DNA from: an uncultured Geobacteraceae bacterium
GTDB taxonomy: Bacteria; Desulfobacterota; Desulfuromonadia; Geobacterales; Pseudopelobacteraceae
Reading direction: 5' to 3'
NCBI GenBank assembly: GCA_903879825.1
Contig: CAIRND010000197.1
Coordinates: 1 to 26,686 of the forward strand
Length of the DNA: 26,686 nucleotides
In this document: positions 7,170 through 15,700 of the stretch, one piece after another
How the letters are laid out: the number at the start of each line of letters is the position of its first letter
How positions within the stretch are numbered: the stretch's first letter is position 1
Made by a program: the position numbers and the translations under genes
Notes under the pieces: model-generated
What the model was told of the DNA's origin: nothing
What the model saw: the letters and a program-made list of their open reading frames with translations, nothing else
The model's database searches: none

Positions 7170-9557
7170 CTATACAGCCGGGGCCTGATCTTGATACACT
7201 TTGAGCACTATCAGGTTCATCAGGCGTTGCAAGGTGGGGATATCTGCCCGCTCATGCAGCACATCCTCTGTGGCATTCTCAACAAACCGGGCAGCATCCT
7301 GCCCCTGGAGAATATCCCGCAGCGCCGTGCGCTGAAGTTCATCCATTACCAGAGGCTCCCGGTCAAAGGCCCGACAATCCTCAATCAGAAACCCGCAGGC
7401 CTCCTTAATATGACGTTGTCGCAGGGTGGTGCGGTAGTAACATTCAGCGCCGACATTGAAATCGCGGGCATTAACCCGCAGCGGTGACGATGCGTTCACT
7501 TGTGCGAGTATGCCGGAGGTCAAACGCCCGGCGGCGGAATGAGCGACCGGTTCGTTGATTCGTAATTCCAGATCGTTCAAAGTGTCGTGCAGCCCCATCA
7601 GTTCGATCAGATCGGCCCCATCCTCCCTGAGCACCTTTATCAGAGCGCGGCGGTACTCGTGGATTTGAACGCGCAGATAACCGGGATAGCGATGACTGGG
7701 CCGGATGCCGTCTGTTCTCTTGAGGATATTTTCCAGAAAGGAATTGCTGCTGTTTCTGCGCACGAAGAAAGTGGGGAGCCCAATAGCTGCGCCGAAAAAA
7801 ATCTGGCGCCGCTCGCTCTCCAGCGAGGGGGTATCAGGAATATGGCTGTGGGTCGTGCCGTGCGCCATGTATTTGTAAGCAAGTGCCGTAATCAGCGTCT
7901 GCACATCCGTAGCCCGACCCATGTCATCGCCAAAATTTTCGAAAAGGCTGTAATGTCTGCCTTCAAAGCCTGAAAAACCCATTTTGGCGCATTCACGTTG
8001 TTTGTAGAGCAGGTAGACCGACATCTGCTCATCGAACACACCCATGTCGGCCAGATCGCTCCGCAAACGGTCGCTATTGCCGACATTACCATCCAGGCCG
8101 GGGCTGTGCTCTGTGGAGAGTAGACACACCAGGTAATCAATCAACCGGTAATCAGGGACAAAATCGCCCTTCAGTCTAAAAAAGGAACTCACCAGCTTAT
8201 CCAGCGCCTGCGGCCCGAAGGGGGTGACCGGCTGACCGAAAATGGAAAGATCAGCCTTCTTTTTCCAGCGACGCCAGATCATCCTCAGATGTGTGTAGTC
8301 CAGTTCGTGCGGCAGAAACCCGAGTGCTTTTTCGGGATGAAAATCAGTGAAAGCCATACGGTAGGGAGCGGCGGTATAGGTGCCGACAAAAAGCGGCAGA
8401 AAATGTTCCGTAATCTTGATTGCCAAATCACCAAAATGCTTCTCGTGGAGGGGGGTGAAACCTGAACTTTTATCGCCCAGCGCGCTGGTCAGGCGGCGAC
8501 TGCCGATACTGATATGGGTACCGTTGTTGGCAAGGCACACATTGGAAAGGTTTGGCAGCGCCACCAGATTGGTGAGGATGACTCCGGCGTCTCGCAACTT
8601 GGCAATCGCGTTGAGTTGGCTGCGGGAGAGAACCTGATGACAAAGCTGCATGTAGCGAAACTTTTCCTCACCTTTGTCCCACCCGGAAAGACAGGGACTC
8701 ATGAACAGGTCGCGGTAGAAACTGTCCGAGACATGGTCGTTCAGCTCTTTCTGCCGAACCGGAGGGTGGGGGGCAAAATAAGTCATGGCCTGCTGGCCAC
8801 GCTCGCACAGACCAAAAGCCTGGTTGGCGTACATCACCAGCAGTTGCGTCATCAGGAAGCGCAGGGCTGTTTCCTTGGCGATGGCCCTCCCCATGCCGGT
8901 AGCGGGGGAGAGAGAAACAACATTGAAGGAAAAGGTTTCCGGCGAGGTGTTGTCGTTAAGATAGTGCTCCAGCAGACGGATGCCGGTGGTGCGGATACAG
9001 TCCGGAAGTTTCTGCTGCGAGCCGATCAGATCGGCCAGAGCCAGCTTGATCAGGTAACTGATCGGTACACGCAACATCTCCTCGCCGGAAGAGTCACGAA
9101 AGAGGAAGCGGCCCGCATCAGCACGCGTACCGGACGCCGGATGCTTCTTGTCTGCCAGAAGATCTCTTTCCAGAACATCCTGTGCAAAGCGGGAAAGCTT
9201 ATTGCGGGAGAATCGCACCCAACTGTTTTCCCAGACACGGGAGGGATTGTCTGCCATAAAACGTTCAAGATCAGCCACGGCTTTGCGAGGAGTTTCTCCC
9301 GCTGCCGCCCGTTTCATCATGTTGGCGAAAAAGTTGGACTGCTGAATAATCAGCGGCAGATCAACATCTTCCTTGGCACCGCACACCACGGCCTGAAGCT
9401 CGCTTTCCGAACCGGCAGTTACATCATGTGACGAAAAAGGCAATGTGGCTGCCAACTCGTCTCTCGACGCAAAGGACACCCCCATTCGGGCGAATATTTT
9501 GCGCGCGCTTTCAGGTACGGCCTCTGGATGAGATTTTGTGTGGGAAGGATTGCTCAT
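7170..9557 (-). CDS. large conserved-looking protein of unknown function (795 aa), first gene of the lipid-related operon
   Basis: I do not recognise this family. The 795-residue protein is soluble-looking, with no signal peptide and no clear membrane segment. It has scattered His/Cys and aromatic motifs: a block around residues 335-365 (NLVALPNLSNVCLANNGTHI), a segment FTDFHPEKALGFLPHELDYTH near 410, then a basic IWRRWKKK. The C-terminal third is charged and helix-rich. No P-loop, GT, kinase or Rossmann signature is evident. Codon use and composition look like those of its neighbours. It heads the run with the phosphatidylserine-decarboxylase, Lgt-like, DUF2062 and phospholipase C genes, and its start codon sits just after the predicted Pho-box promoter. 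It may therefore perform a key lipid or head-group step in phosphate starvation; that is inference only. Confidence 0.85.
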   Translation of the reverse strand: MSNPSHTKSHPEAVPESARKIFARMGVSFASRDELAATLPFSSHDVTAGSESELQAVVCGAKEDVDLPLIIQQSNFFANMMKRAAAGETPRKAVADLERFMADNPSRVWENSWVRFSRNKLSRFAQDVLERDLLADKKHPASGTRADAGRFLFRDSSGEEMLRVPISYLIKLALADLIGSQQKLPDCIRTTGIRLLEHYLNDNTSPETFSFNVVSLSPATGMGRAIAKETALRFLMTQLLVMYANQAFGLCERGQQAMTYFAPHPPVRQKELNDHVSDSFYRDLFMSPCLSGWDKGEEKFRYMQLCHQVLSRSQLNAIAKLRDAGVILTNLVALPNLSNVCLANNGTHISIGSRRLTSALGDKSSGFTPLHEKHFGDLAIKITEHFLPLFVGTYTAAPYRMAFTDFHPEKALGFLPHELDYTHLRMIWRRWKKKADLSIFGQPVTPFGPQALDKLVSSFFRLKGDFVPDYRLIDYLVCLLSTEHSPGLDGNVGNSDRLRSDLADMGVFDEQMSVYLLYKQRECAKMGFSGFEGRHYSLFENFGDDMGRATDVQTLITALAYKYMAHGTTHSHIPDTPSLESERRQIFFGAAIGLPTFFVRRNSSNSFLENILKRTDGIRPSHRYPGYLRVQIHEYRRALIKVLREDGADLIELMGLHDTLNDLELRINEPVAHSAAGRLTSGILAQVNASSPLRVNARDFNVGAECYYRTTLRQRHIKEACGFLIEDCRAFDREPLVMDELQRTALRDILQGQDAARFVENATEDVLHERADIPTLQRLMNLIVLKVYQDQAPAV

Positions 9558-9566
9558 ATACCGGCA

Positions 9567-9619
9567 ATCATATACGAAAATTGTGTCAGTTGTGTTCGTG
9601 TCTTGTAAACAGTATGTTA
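9567..9619 (-). promoter_or_regulatory. Pho-box-like promoter of the lipid-related operon
   Basis: Read on the minus strand, four hexamers of form nnACAn recur every 11 bases: TAACAT (9614-9619), TTACAA (9603-9608), GAACAC (9592-9597) and ACACAA (9581-9586). Eight bases later comes TATGAT (9567-9572), a -10 element. No sigma70 -35 is present. This layout matches PhoB/PhoP-activated promoters. The predicted transcript would begin about at 9560, almost at the ATG (9557). Confidence 0.65.
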
Positions 9620-9636
9620 CTTTTCATGCTCTGAAA

Positions 9637-10365
9637 TCACATGGCTTTGGTCACTGAAATGGCCTTAACCGAATATGAGCTTTTTCCACCCGTGCCATCT
9701 TGACGGTACATCACAACGGCGGAACCGTCCCATGCTATCCAGCGCCTGGCTTTTTTGTTCTGATCCGAAAAATCCACAACTCTGCAGGGAAGATCCTTGT
9801 CGCCGACTGAGTAACGTGTATTTTGCACAAGATGGTACTCACGCGCGACGACCGCCATTTTTTCAACGTCCAGAATCCTGAGGGTGATCTGCTGCCTGTC
9901 AGAAAAATCCAACCGGGCTTCAGGACATTCCATAGTCGTGTAATCATAGCTACTTCGCGGGATGACTACCGTTCTCGTTGCCCCCTGATCATGCACATCA
10001 AAACGGAACGCTGACTGTTCGAGCCGGCCAACAACATCAATTGTCACCCCGTTTTCTCGACCCTTACGGGAATAGCTGACCAGATGTCCTTTCTGGAGTG
10101 TGCCCTTCTCTATGGTTTCCTGATGATAGCCCATCCACAAAAACGATGCCTTGACCGTAGTATTTGTTTCAAAGGCAATCCTGGCCGCACCATCCTCTTC
10201 AGAAGTACGCTGGGTGGTAGTAACATCACCTATGGTGAGACCCATTGAGGAAACCGAATAATGTGCCACCGTCTTTACCGGACCATGGGCTGAATAGGCA
10301 CAGAGCGGCATAAGGCATACCACTACCAGGCACGTCCACACCATGACAAAAGGGCGGAACAGCAT
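9637..10365 (-). CDS. exported protein of unknown function (DUF6134-like)
   Basis: The chosen ATG at 10365 gives 242 residues and begins with a Sec signal peptide (MLFRPFVMVWTCLVVVCLMP, ending CAYSA), so cleavage near residue 26 is expected and the protein is periplasmic. The rest is beta-rich: VAHYSVSSMGLTIGDV near the start, then an FxV-x-WMGYHQET strand region and Y-T-T-M-E-C-PEARLDF. This pattern resembles DUF6134-type proteins, but I am not certain. The ATG overlaps the psiE stop by one base (TGATG), so the two are coupled and probably co-induced. A longer reading frame exists upstream but would overlap psiE extensively and lack a signal peptide at its N-terminus. Function is unknown. 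Confidence 0.75.
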   Translation of the reverse strand: MLFRPFVMVWTCLVVVCLMPLCAYSAHGPVKTVAHYSVSSMGLTIGDVTTTQRTSEEDGAARIAFETNTTVKASFLWMGYHQETIEKGTLQKGHLVSYSRKGRENGVTIDVVGRLEQSAFRFDVHDQGATRTVVIPRSSYDYTTMECPEARLDFSDRQQITLRILDVEKMAVVAREYHLVQNTRYSVGDKDLPCRVVDFSDQNKKARRWIAWDGSAVVMYRQDGTGGKSSYSVKAISVTKAM

Positions 10366-10802
10366 CACACTTCTTCTCTGAAGCGACGGGGAGAAAACCT
10401 CACGGCAATAATTCTGATGCACGCCAGAGACAGCACCAGTGAAATAGTCATCGCCACCTCCTGCCACTCCATCTCCTTGTACCAAAAAGCCATTACTTCG
10501 GTTAATACCGTAACAATAACGGTGTCGATGATATACGTGACCTTGACCCGACCCTCCGTGAAATAGGCCAGTGCGGTACGTAACACTTCAACGATAGCGA
10601 GCACGGTCAAAATATCCACCAAAATCGTTTTAAAAGCTGAGTGAAAACCTTGCTGAAAAACAAGTCTCAAGTCATAAAAAGTGCACCCGATTCCTGCCAA
10701 AATAGCCATCAGGATGGCAACAATCAATAACGACAGGACGACACGAGCGGACATCTCGAAAAAGCGGCTTACATTCAGGTCAACAATATCTTCTTTCCAC
10801 AT
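10365..10802 (-). CDS. psiE: PsiE-family phosphate-starvation-inducible membrane protein
   Basis: This 145-residue protein has four hydrophobic helices (about 20-42, 60-82, 90-110 and 116-137). The family segment after helix 2 reads ALAYFTEGRVKVTYIIDTVI, and a WYKE-M-x-W loop precedes the last helix. In E. coli psiE is induced by phosphate starvation under PhoB; the biochemical role of the protein is not known. Here the gene stands behind a four-unit Pho-box-like array (10848-10886), which agrees with the family name. It is co-transcribed and overlaps by one base with the exported protein at 9637-10365. The start at 10802 has a GGGGG stretch about a dozen bases upstream, an imperfect ribosome-binding distance. 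Confidence 0.85.
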   Translation of the reverse strand: MWKEDIVDLNVSRFFEMSARVVLSLLIVAILMAILAGIGCTFYDLRLVFQQGFHSAFKTILVDILTVLAIVEVLRTALAYFTEGRVKVTYIIDTVIVTVLTEVMAFWYKEMEWQEVAMTISLVLSLACIRIIAVRFSPRRFREEV

Positions 10803-10832
10803 GACTGGTTTACCCCCTGTTAATTTAATCTC

Positions 10833-10886
10833 AATCTACCATATCAAAATTAAGATCAGGTTATGACTCGGTTACGATTAGGTGAA
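10833..10886 (-). promoter_or_regulatory. Pho-box-like promoter of psiE
   Basis: On the minus strand the units TTCACC (10881-10886), GTAACC (10870-10875), ATAACC (10859-10864) and TTAATT (10848-10853) recur with exact 11-base periodicity. A weak -10, TAGATT (10833-10838), lies nine bases further. The units are less uniform than in the other four arrays, but the position before psiE supports the reading. Confidence 0.55.
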
Positions 10887-10917
10887 CTTTTGTGGCTTCG
10901 CCAGTAGCGTGTAATTT

Positions 10918-10970
10918 CTACAAAACTATTACACGACCGCAACATGACTGTAACATTGGTATGATATAGG
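10918..10970 (+). promoter_or_regulatory. Pho-box-like promoter of the glycosyltransferase-ppk unit
   Basis: Units CTACAA (10918-10923), TTACAC (10929-10934), CAACAT (10940-10945) and TAACAT (10951-10956) have exact 11-base spacing. Eight bases after the last unit stands TATAGG (10965-10970); an overlapping alternative -10 is TATGAT (10960-10965). The ATG of the fusion gene is at 10977, so the leader would be zero to about five bases. Confidence 0.68.
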
Positions 10971-10976
10971 TCAGTC

Positions 10977-13418
10977 ATGAACTCATATAAAGCAGATCTG
11001 CACGTCCACTCCAGCCATTCCAATAAACCGACCTACTGGGCCATGCGCAAATTCAGTGTCCCGGAAAGCTATACCTCACCCAAGCATCTGCATCGGATGG
11101 CCCGGGAACGTGGCATGGATTTTGTCACTATTACCGACCACAACGCCATCAGCGGGGCACTCGAAATTGCCCACCTGCCGAACGTCTTTATCAGTTCCGA
11201 GATAACGGCACATTTCCCGGAGAACGGCTGCAAGGTTCATGTCGTAGTGCTCCATATCTGTGAAGCTCAATTCCGAACAATTATGGAGCTGCGTAAAAAT
11301 GTCTACGAGATGGTTGCCTATCTCCATAGTGAAAAGATCGGTCATTTCCTGGCCCATCCTCTCTACGCTCAAAACGACAAGCTGAATCTTGAGATTATGG
11401 AGCGTTCACTGCTCCTCTTCACCACTTTTGAAGTAAAAAATGGCTGCCGGGCGCATCGTTTCAATGGCTTTACCAAACGCCTTGTTTCATCTCTTAATGA
11501 AACCGTAATCGGCCGTTTAGCAGAAAAATACGATCTCCAGCCGTATGGCTGCACCCCCTGGGTCAAGGGCATTGTGGGCGGTTCAGACGACCACGGTGGC
11601 CTGTTCATCGCCCGGGCACACACCACTGTCTATGACACACCTACGGTCGATGGTTTTATCGAAGCAATCAGGAATGGAGATAGTTGGGCTGACGGTGAGG
11701 ATGGCGGACCACTTACCATGGCACACAGTCTTTACGGTGTCGCCCACAGCTTTTACCGGGAACGTCTCGGACAGCGGAGACGTGGGGCTACTCCTTTTGT
11801 CAGTGCTTTGCTCGACCGTTTTTTCAACATCGGTGAAGACCGGAGTTCGTTCGTCGATAAGATCAAATTGTTCGTTCTTAAAAACATGCCCGTTTCGCGC
11901 GACCACACGGGAAAGAACTTTGAAGAGATTCTTGAATCAGAGGCTCGTCTGCTGCTGGATGACTCTGCCTTTCTGGCAGGTATCAGCACTGCCGACAGCA
12001 ACCGCAAGATCTTCGCCGTAACCAGCCGCCTCGCAAATCGCCTGGTCTTCCACTATTCAGCACGTCTCATGAAGCTGCCGCTTAACGCCGGGTTCTTTGA
12101 ATATCTCAACACTATCGGCACCATCGGACTGGTGCACGCGCTCATTTCCCCCTACTACCTGGCTTTTCATCACCAGCACAAAGGCAAGGAGCTGATTCGG
12201 GACCTTACCAAGGCGATGCCTGAAATGCATGTCCAGGAGGCTCCTGAAAAAATTGCACTGTTCACCGATACGCTTGACGAAATTAACGGCGTCGCCATAA
12301 CAATTAAACGCCTGATACAGACCGCAAAGAGCCGTGGTGTCGAACTGACGGTTATCACCACCGGAGATGAAGCGGACCATCTTGAAGGCGTGAAAAAGTT
12401 TCAGTCGGTCGGTGATTTTGTACTGCCGGAATATCCAGAGTTAAAACTTAATTTTCCGCCCATTCTGGACGTGATGGATTTCATCGAACGGGAAGGATTC
12501 ACCCGTATTCATATCAGCACCCCCGGCACCGTAGGTCTGCTTGGCCTGCTGATCGCCCGCATGATGAATATTCCGGTGGCCGGGACCTACCACACCGACA
12601 TCCCTCAATATGTGCGCAGCCTGACCAATGACGAATTCCTCGAGCAAGCCGCCTGGAGCTACATGATCTGGTTTTACAGCCAGATGGAAGAGGTGATGGT
12701 GCCATCAGCGGGAACCCGCGAACAGTTGCGTTCGCGGGGCTTGCCGCCTGAACGAATGAAGCCGCTTCCCCGCTGGGTCGATACGGACACTTACACGCCA
12801 GAGATGCGTAATCCCAGTTTTTGGAAAAGTCGCGGTTTGGGGATTAGCAGGACAGTGCTGCTCTATGTTGGGCGGGTTTCCCGCGAAAAAGGGTTGGAAA
12901 TGCTGGTGACCGCTTTTAGCGAGTTGGTAGACAGTGGGGCGGCAATTGCTCTCGCTGTTATTGGCGATGGGCCATACCGAAAAGAGATGGAAGCAGCCCT
13001 CACGGGATATCCGACTCTGTTTACCGGCTATATGGAGGGTGAACAGCTTCAGCGGGGCTATGCTTCGGCTGACCTGTTCGTGTTCCCCAGTGCCACCGAT
13101 ACCTTCGGCAACGTAATACTTGAGGCACAGGCATCCGGCTTGCCGGTAATCGTAACTGATGAAGGAGGTCCCCGCGAGTTGATGGTTGATGGTGAAACCG
13201 GTGTCGTCTTCCGCGCGGGTAGCACGACCGACCTGATAATGGCCATCCGATTAATGACCTCTGACCCGGAACGCATGGCTCGCATGGGGAAAAATGCGCG
13301 CTATTTCACACTTGCTAATGCGCCAGACAGTACCCAGACCTATAGCACCATACTCCATATTGATCCGCAAATGATTGCACCAGAAGATGGTTCTGCAGTT
13401 ATCTGCGGCGGGGCTTAG
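10977..13418 (+). CDS. PHP-domain / GT4 glycosyltransferase fusion
   Basis: This 813-residue protein has two enzymatic parts. Residues 1-240 are a PHP metallo-phosphoesterase domain with all main metal ligands visible: DLHVHS (7-12), TDHN (53-56), E75, AHP (H127) and GGSDDHG (201-207). Residues about 424-795 are a GT-B family 4 glycosyltransferase: FTDTLDEINGVA, a GTYHTDIPQY block, VPSAGT, LLYVGRVSREKGLE, GDGPYRKEME, and FPSATDTFGNVILEAQASGLP with the EX7E-type motif. The GT part resembles SqdX/alpha-mannosyltransferase-type enzymes that put sugar on diacylglycerol lipids. A 180-residue linker with one hydrophobic stretch joins the parts. The Pho-box before the gene and ppk directly after it fit glycolipid synthesis in phosphate starvation (inference). 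The PHP substrate is unknown. Confidence 0.9.
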   Translation: MNSYKADLHVHSSHSNKPTYWAMRKFSVPESYTSPKHLHRMARERGMDFVTITDHNAISGALEIAHLPNVFISSEITAHFPENGCKVHVVVLHICEAQFRTIMELRKNVYEMVAYLHSEKIGHFLAHPLYAQNDKLNLEIMERSLLLFTTFEVKNGCRAHRFNGFTKRLVSSLNETVIGRLAEKYDLQPYGCTPWVKGIVGGSDDHGGLFIARAHTTVYDTPTVDGFIEAIRNGDSWADGEDGGPLTMAHSLYGVAHSFYRERLGQRRRGATPFVSALLDRFFNIGEDRSSFVDKIKLFVLKNMPVSRDHTGKNFEEILESEARLLLDDSAFLAGISTADSNRKIFAVTSRLANRLVFHYSARLMKLPLNAGFFEYLNTIGTIGLVHALISPYYLAFHHQHKGKELIRDLTKAMPEMHVQEAPEKIALFTDTLDEINGVAITIKRLIQTAKSRGVELTVITTGDEADHLEGVKKFQSVGDFVLPEYPELKLNFPPILDVMDFIEREGFTRIHISTPGTVGLLGLLIARMMNIPVAGTYHTDIPQYVRSLTNDEFLEQAAWSYMIWFYSQMEEVMVPSAGTREQLRSRGLPPERMKPLPRWVDTDTYTPEMRNPSFWKSRGLGISRTVLLYVGRVSREKGLEMLVTAFSELVDSGAAIALAVIGDGPYRKEMEAALTGYPTLFTGYMEGEQLQRGYASADLFVFPSATDTFGNVILEAQASGLPVIVTDEGGPRELMVDGETGVVFRAGSTTDLIMAIRLMTSDPERMARMGKNARYFTLANAPDSTQTYSTILHIDPQMIAPEDGSAVICGGA

Positions 13419-13421
13419 CCT

Positions 13422-15623
13422 ATGACAGTAGCCGTGAAAACAAGGACAGTAAAAACGAAACCACTACGCGCTGAAATCCATCTTTCTGATCCCTGCTGGT
13501 ATCTCAATCGCGAGTTAACCTGGCTGGAATTTAACCGCCGTGTATTGCACGAAGCTGAGGACGAGCGCACGCCCCTTTTGGAACGGCTCAAGTTTGTCGC
13601 CATTGTAAGCGCCAATCTGGATGAGTTTTTCATGAAGCGTATTGGCGGTCTCAAACAGCTGGTCGGCGCCGGATTAAGTGAGCCGAGCCTGGACGGCCTC
13701 ACGCCACTCCAGCAAATAGAGGCATGTCATAGCCTGATTCGAAGCCTTGAGAGTGGAAAAAGCACTCAGCTGCTTCACGTTTTGGGGCTTCTGAGAGAGC
13801 AAGGGATTGTCATTTCAGCGGTGAAGGACCTGACCGCAGGCGAGCGAAAAAATCTCCGTAATCATTTTGCGATTAATATTTATCCTCTGCTTACACCCCA
13901 ATCCATCGATCCGGCTCATCCGTTCCCATTCATCTCAAATCTTTCACTCAACCTGCTGGTTACTTTGAATGATTCCGCCGGACTTGACATGCTGTTGGCG
14001 CGTATCAAGGTGCCGGTCGGAGCAGGCACAACACGCTTCATAGCGGTTCCAGGCAAAAAAGACCGCTTTGTAAGCCTCGAAGATCTCCTTATCAGTAACC
14101 TCGACATGCTCTTTCCCGGCATGAGGGTGGTACGCTGCGATCTGTTCAGGGTTACCCGTAATGCCAATACGGAAACAGACGAAGAGGAAGCTGATGACCT
14201 GATGGAGATGATCGAGAGCGAATTAAAGGAACGGCGCTTCGCCCCCATTGTACGGATGGAGGTTGGCGAAAGCATACCGGTTCTGCAGCGTGGCAGATTG
14301 GCTGCGGAGTTGGAAATCAACGAAAACGACGACGTTTTTGAGGTTCCGAATCTGTTGGCCATGCGCGATCTTTTTGAATTAACTCGACTCGATTATCCCC
14401 ATCTGCACGATCCTCCGCACTATCCGATTGTGCACCCGCAATTGCAATCTCAGCGCAACATTTTTCATATTATCCGCGATGCCGGTTCTATTCTGCTTCA
14501 GCACCCCTACGAATTGTTTTCTGCCTCCGTAGAACGGTTTCTGCGCGATGCGGCGGTTGACCCAAAAGTACACGGCATCAAGATGACTCTTTATCGCACA
14601 TCCAGCCAGAGCCGCATTGTTGAAGCCCTGCTGATGGCCGCGCAAAATGGTAAACAGGTGGCTGTGGTGGTGGAGTTGAAAGCGCGCTTTGATGAGGCGA
14701 CCAATATCCGGCTGGCGGAACAGATGGAGCGGGCGGGTATCCACGTTACCTACGGTGTCGTCGGCTTGAAGACACATTGCAAGGTAATCATGATTGTCCG
14801 ACAGGATTTTAATTCCCTGCGGCGTTACGTCCATATCGGCACCGGCAACTATCACGCAGACACGTCGCGCATTTATAGTGATGTCGGCCTGCTTAGCTGC
14901 AGTGAAGCGCTTGGTAATGATGTCACCGAACTGTTCAATTACCTGACGACCGGGTTCAAACCACGCAGGAAATACAAGCGTCTGCTGACCGCTCCCCGTT
15001 TGCTTAAGCAGGCACTGTTAACAAAGATTGAACGTGAAATTGTACTGCATTGTGAAAGTGGCGGCGGTCTGATTCAGTTCAAGATTAATGCCCTTGAAGA
15101 TGGCGACATTGTCAAGGCGCTCTACAGGGCGTCCCAGGCCGGGGTTGTCATCAATCTGATTGTGCGGGACACCTGCCGACTGCGCCCCGGTGTGGCGGGG
15201 TTATCGGAAACAGTGCGCGTCATTAGTGTCGTCGGACGTTTTCTGGAGCACTCGCGGATTTATCACTTCAGAAATGGTGGCGCAGATGAGTATTTCTTCT
15301 CGTCGGCTGACGCCATGAAACGCAACCTGGAAGCACGGGTGGAGGTACTCTGCCCGGTAGAGGCTCCGGAACTTGCCCGGGAAATTCAGACTATTCTGGA
15401 CGTTCACCTGCACGACACCCGTTCAGCGTGGGATATGCAGCAAGATGGCAGCTATGTTCAGCGAACTCCCAAAGAAGACGATGCGGTAGGAGGCAGCCAT
15501 AGTCAACTGATAGAGCTTGCTGAAAAACGGGTTGAACAGTACCGGAAGAGGATGAAGAAAAAAAAGCCCACAGACTATAACGGTGAAGAGCGTAACGATT
15601 CGGATAACGTTTCAAATTCATGA
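13422..15623 (+). CDS. ppk: polyphosphate kinase 1
   Basis: This 733-residue protein is full length for PPK1 (usually about 690-740). The N-domain starts at YLNRELTWLEFNRRVL and SANLDEFFMKR. The catalytic C-domains carry the two PLD-like histidine motifs, KTHCK (H452) and EHSRIYHF (H610), plus HIGTGNYHADTSRIYSDVGL and RRKYKRLLTAP. PPK1 transfers the gamma-phosphate of ATP to polyphosphate through a phosphohistidine. Family knowledge equates these with E. coli H435 and H592. The ATG comes three bases after the stop of the PHP-glycosyltransferase gene, so both are translated from the same Pho-controlled transcript. The C-terminal tail is lysine-rich (RMKKKKPT). It supplies the polymer that the CHAD and CYTH proteins at 21960-25134 are expected to bind. 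Confidence 0.97.
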   Translation: MTVAVKTRTVKTKPLRAEIHLSDPCWYLNRELTWLEFNRRVLHEAEDERTPLLERLKFVAIVSANLDEFFMKRIGGLKQLVGAGLSEPSLDGLTPLQQIEACHSLIRSLESGKSTQLLHVLGLLREQGIVISAVKDLTAGERKNLRNHFAINIYPLLTPQSIDPAHPFPFISNLSLNLLVTLNDSAGLDMLLARIKVPVGAGTTRFIAVPGKKDRFVSLEDLLISNLDMLFPGMRVVRCDLFRVTRNANTETDEEEADDLMEMIESELKERRFAPIVRMEVGESIPVLQRGRLAAELEINENDDVFEVPNLLAMRDLFELTRLDYPHLHDPPHYPIVHPQLQSQRNIFHIIRDAGSILLQHPYELFSASVERFLRDAAVDPKVHGIKMTLYRTSSQSRIVEALLMAAQNGKQVAVVVELKARFDEATNIRLAEQMERAGIHVTYGVVGLKTHCKVIMIVRQDFNSLRRYVHIGTGNYHADTSRIYSDVGLLSCSEALGNDVTELFNYLTTGFKPRRKYKRLLTAPRLLKQALLTKIEREIVLHCESGGGLIQFKINALEDGDIVKALYRASQAGVVINLIVRDTCRLRPGVAGLSETVRVISVVGRFLEHSRIYHFRNGGADEYFFSSADAMKRNLEARVEVLCPVEAPELAREIQTILDVHLHDTRSAWDMQQDGSYVQRTPKEDDAVGGSHSQLIELAEKRVEQYRKRMKKKKPTDYNGEERNDSDNVSNS

Positions 15624-15700
15624 AACGGTTACCAGAAGATAAATAACCTGTGGCTGGATCGCTTTGATGCAGCAGCAGAGTCACTACCAGGGAGAGATCC

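Noticed and set aside
8514..9431. 305-codon open frame on the plus strand
   Set aside because: It lies wholly antisense to the 795-residue gene, has no recognisable domain or RBS, and is explained by the codon pattern of the real gene.
10366..10485. Longer N-terminus for the exported protein
   Set aside because: It would overlap psiE by about 120 bases and bury the signal peptide; the ATG at 10365 overlaps the psiE stop by one base.
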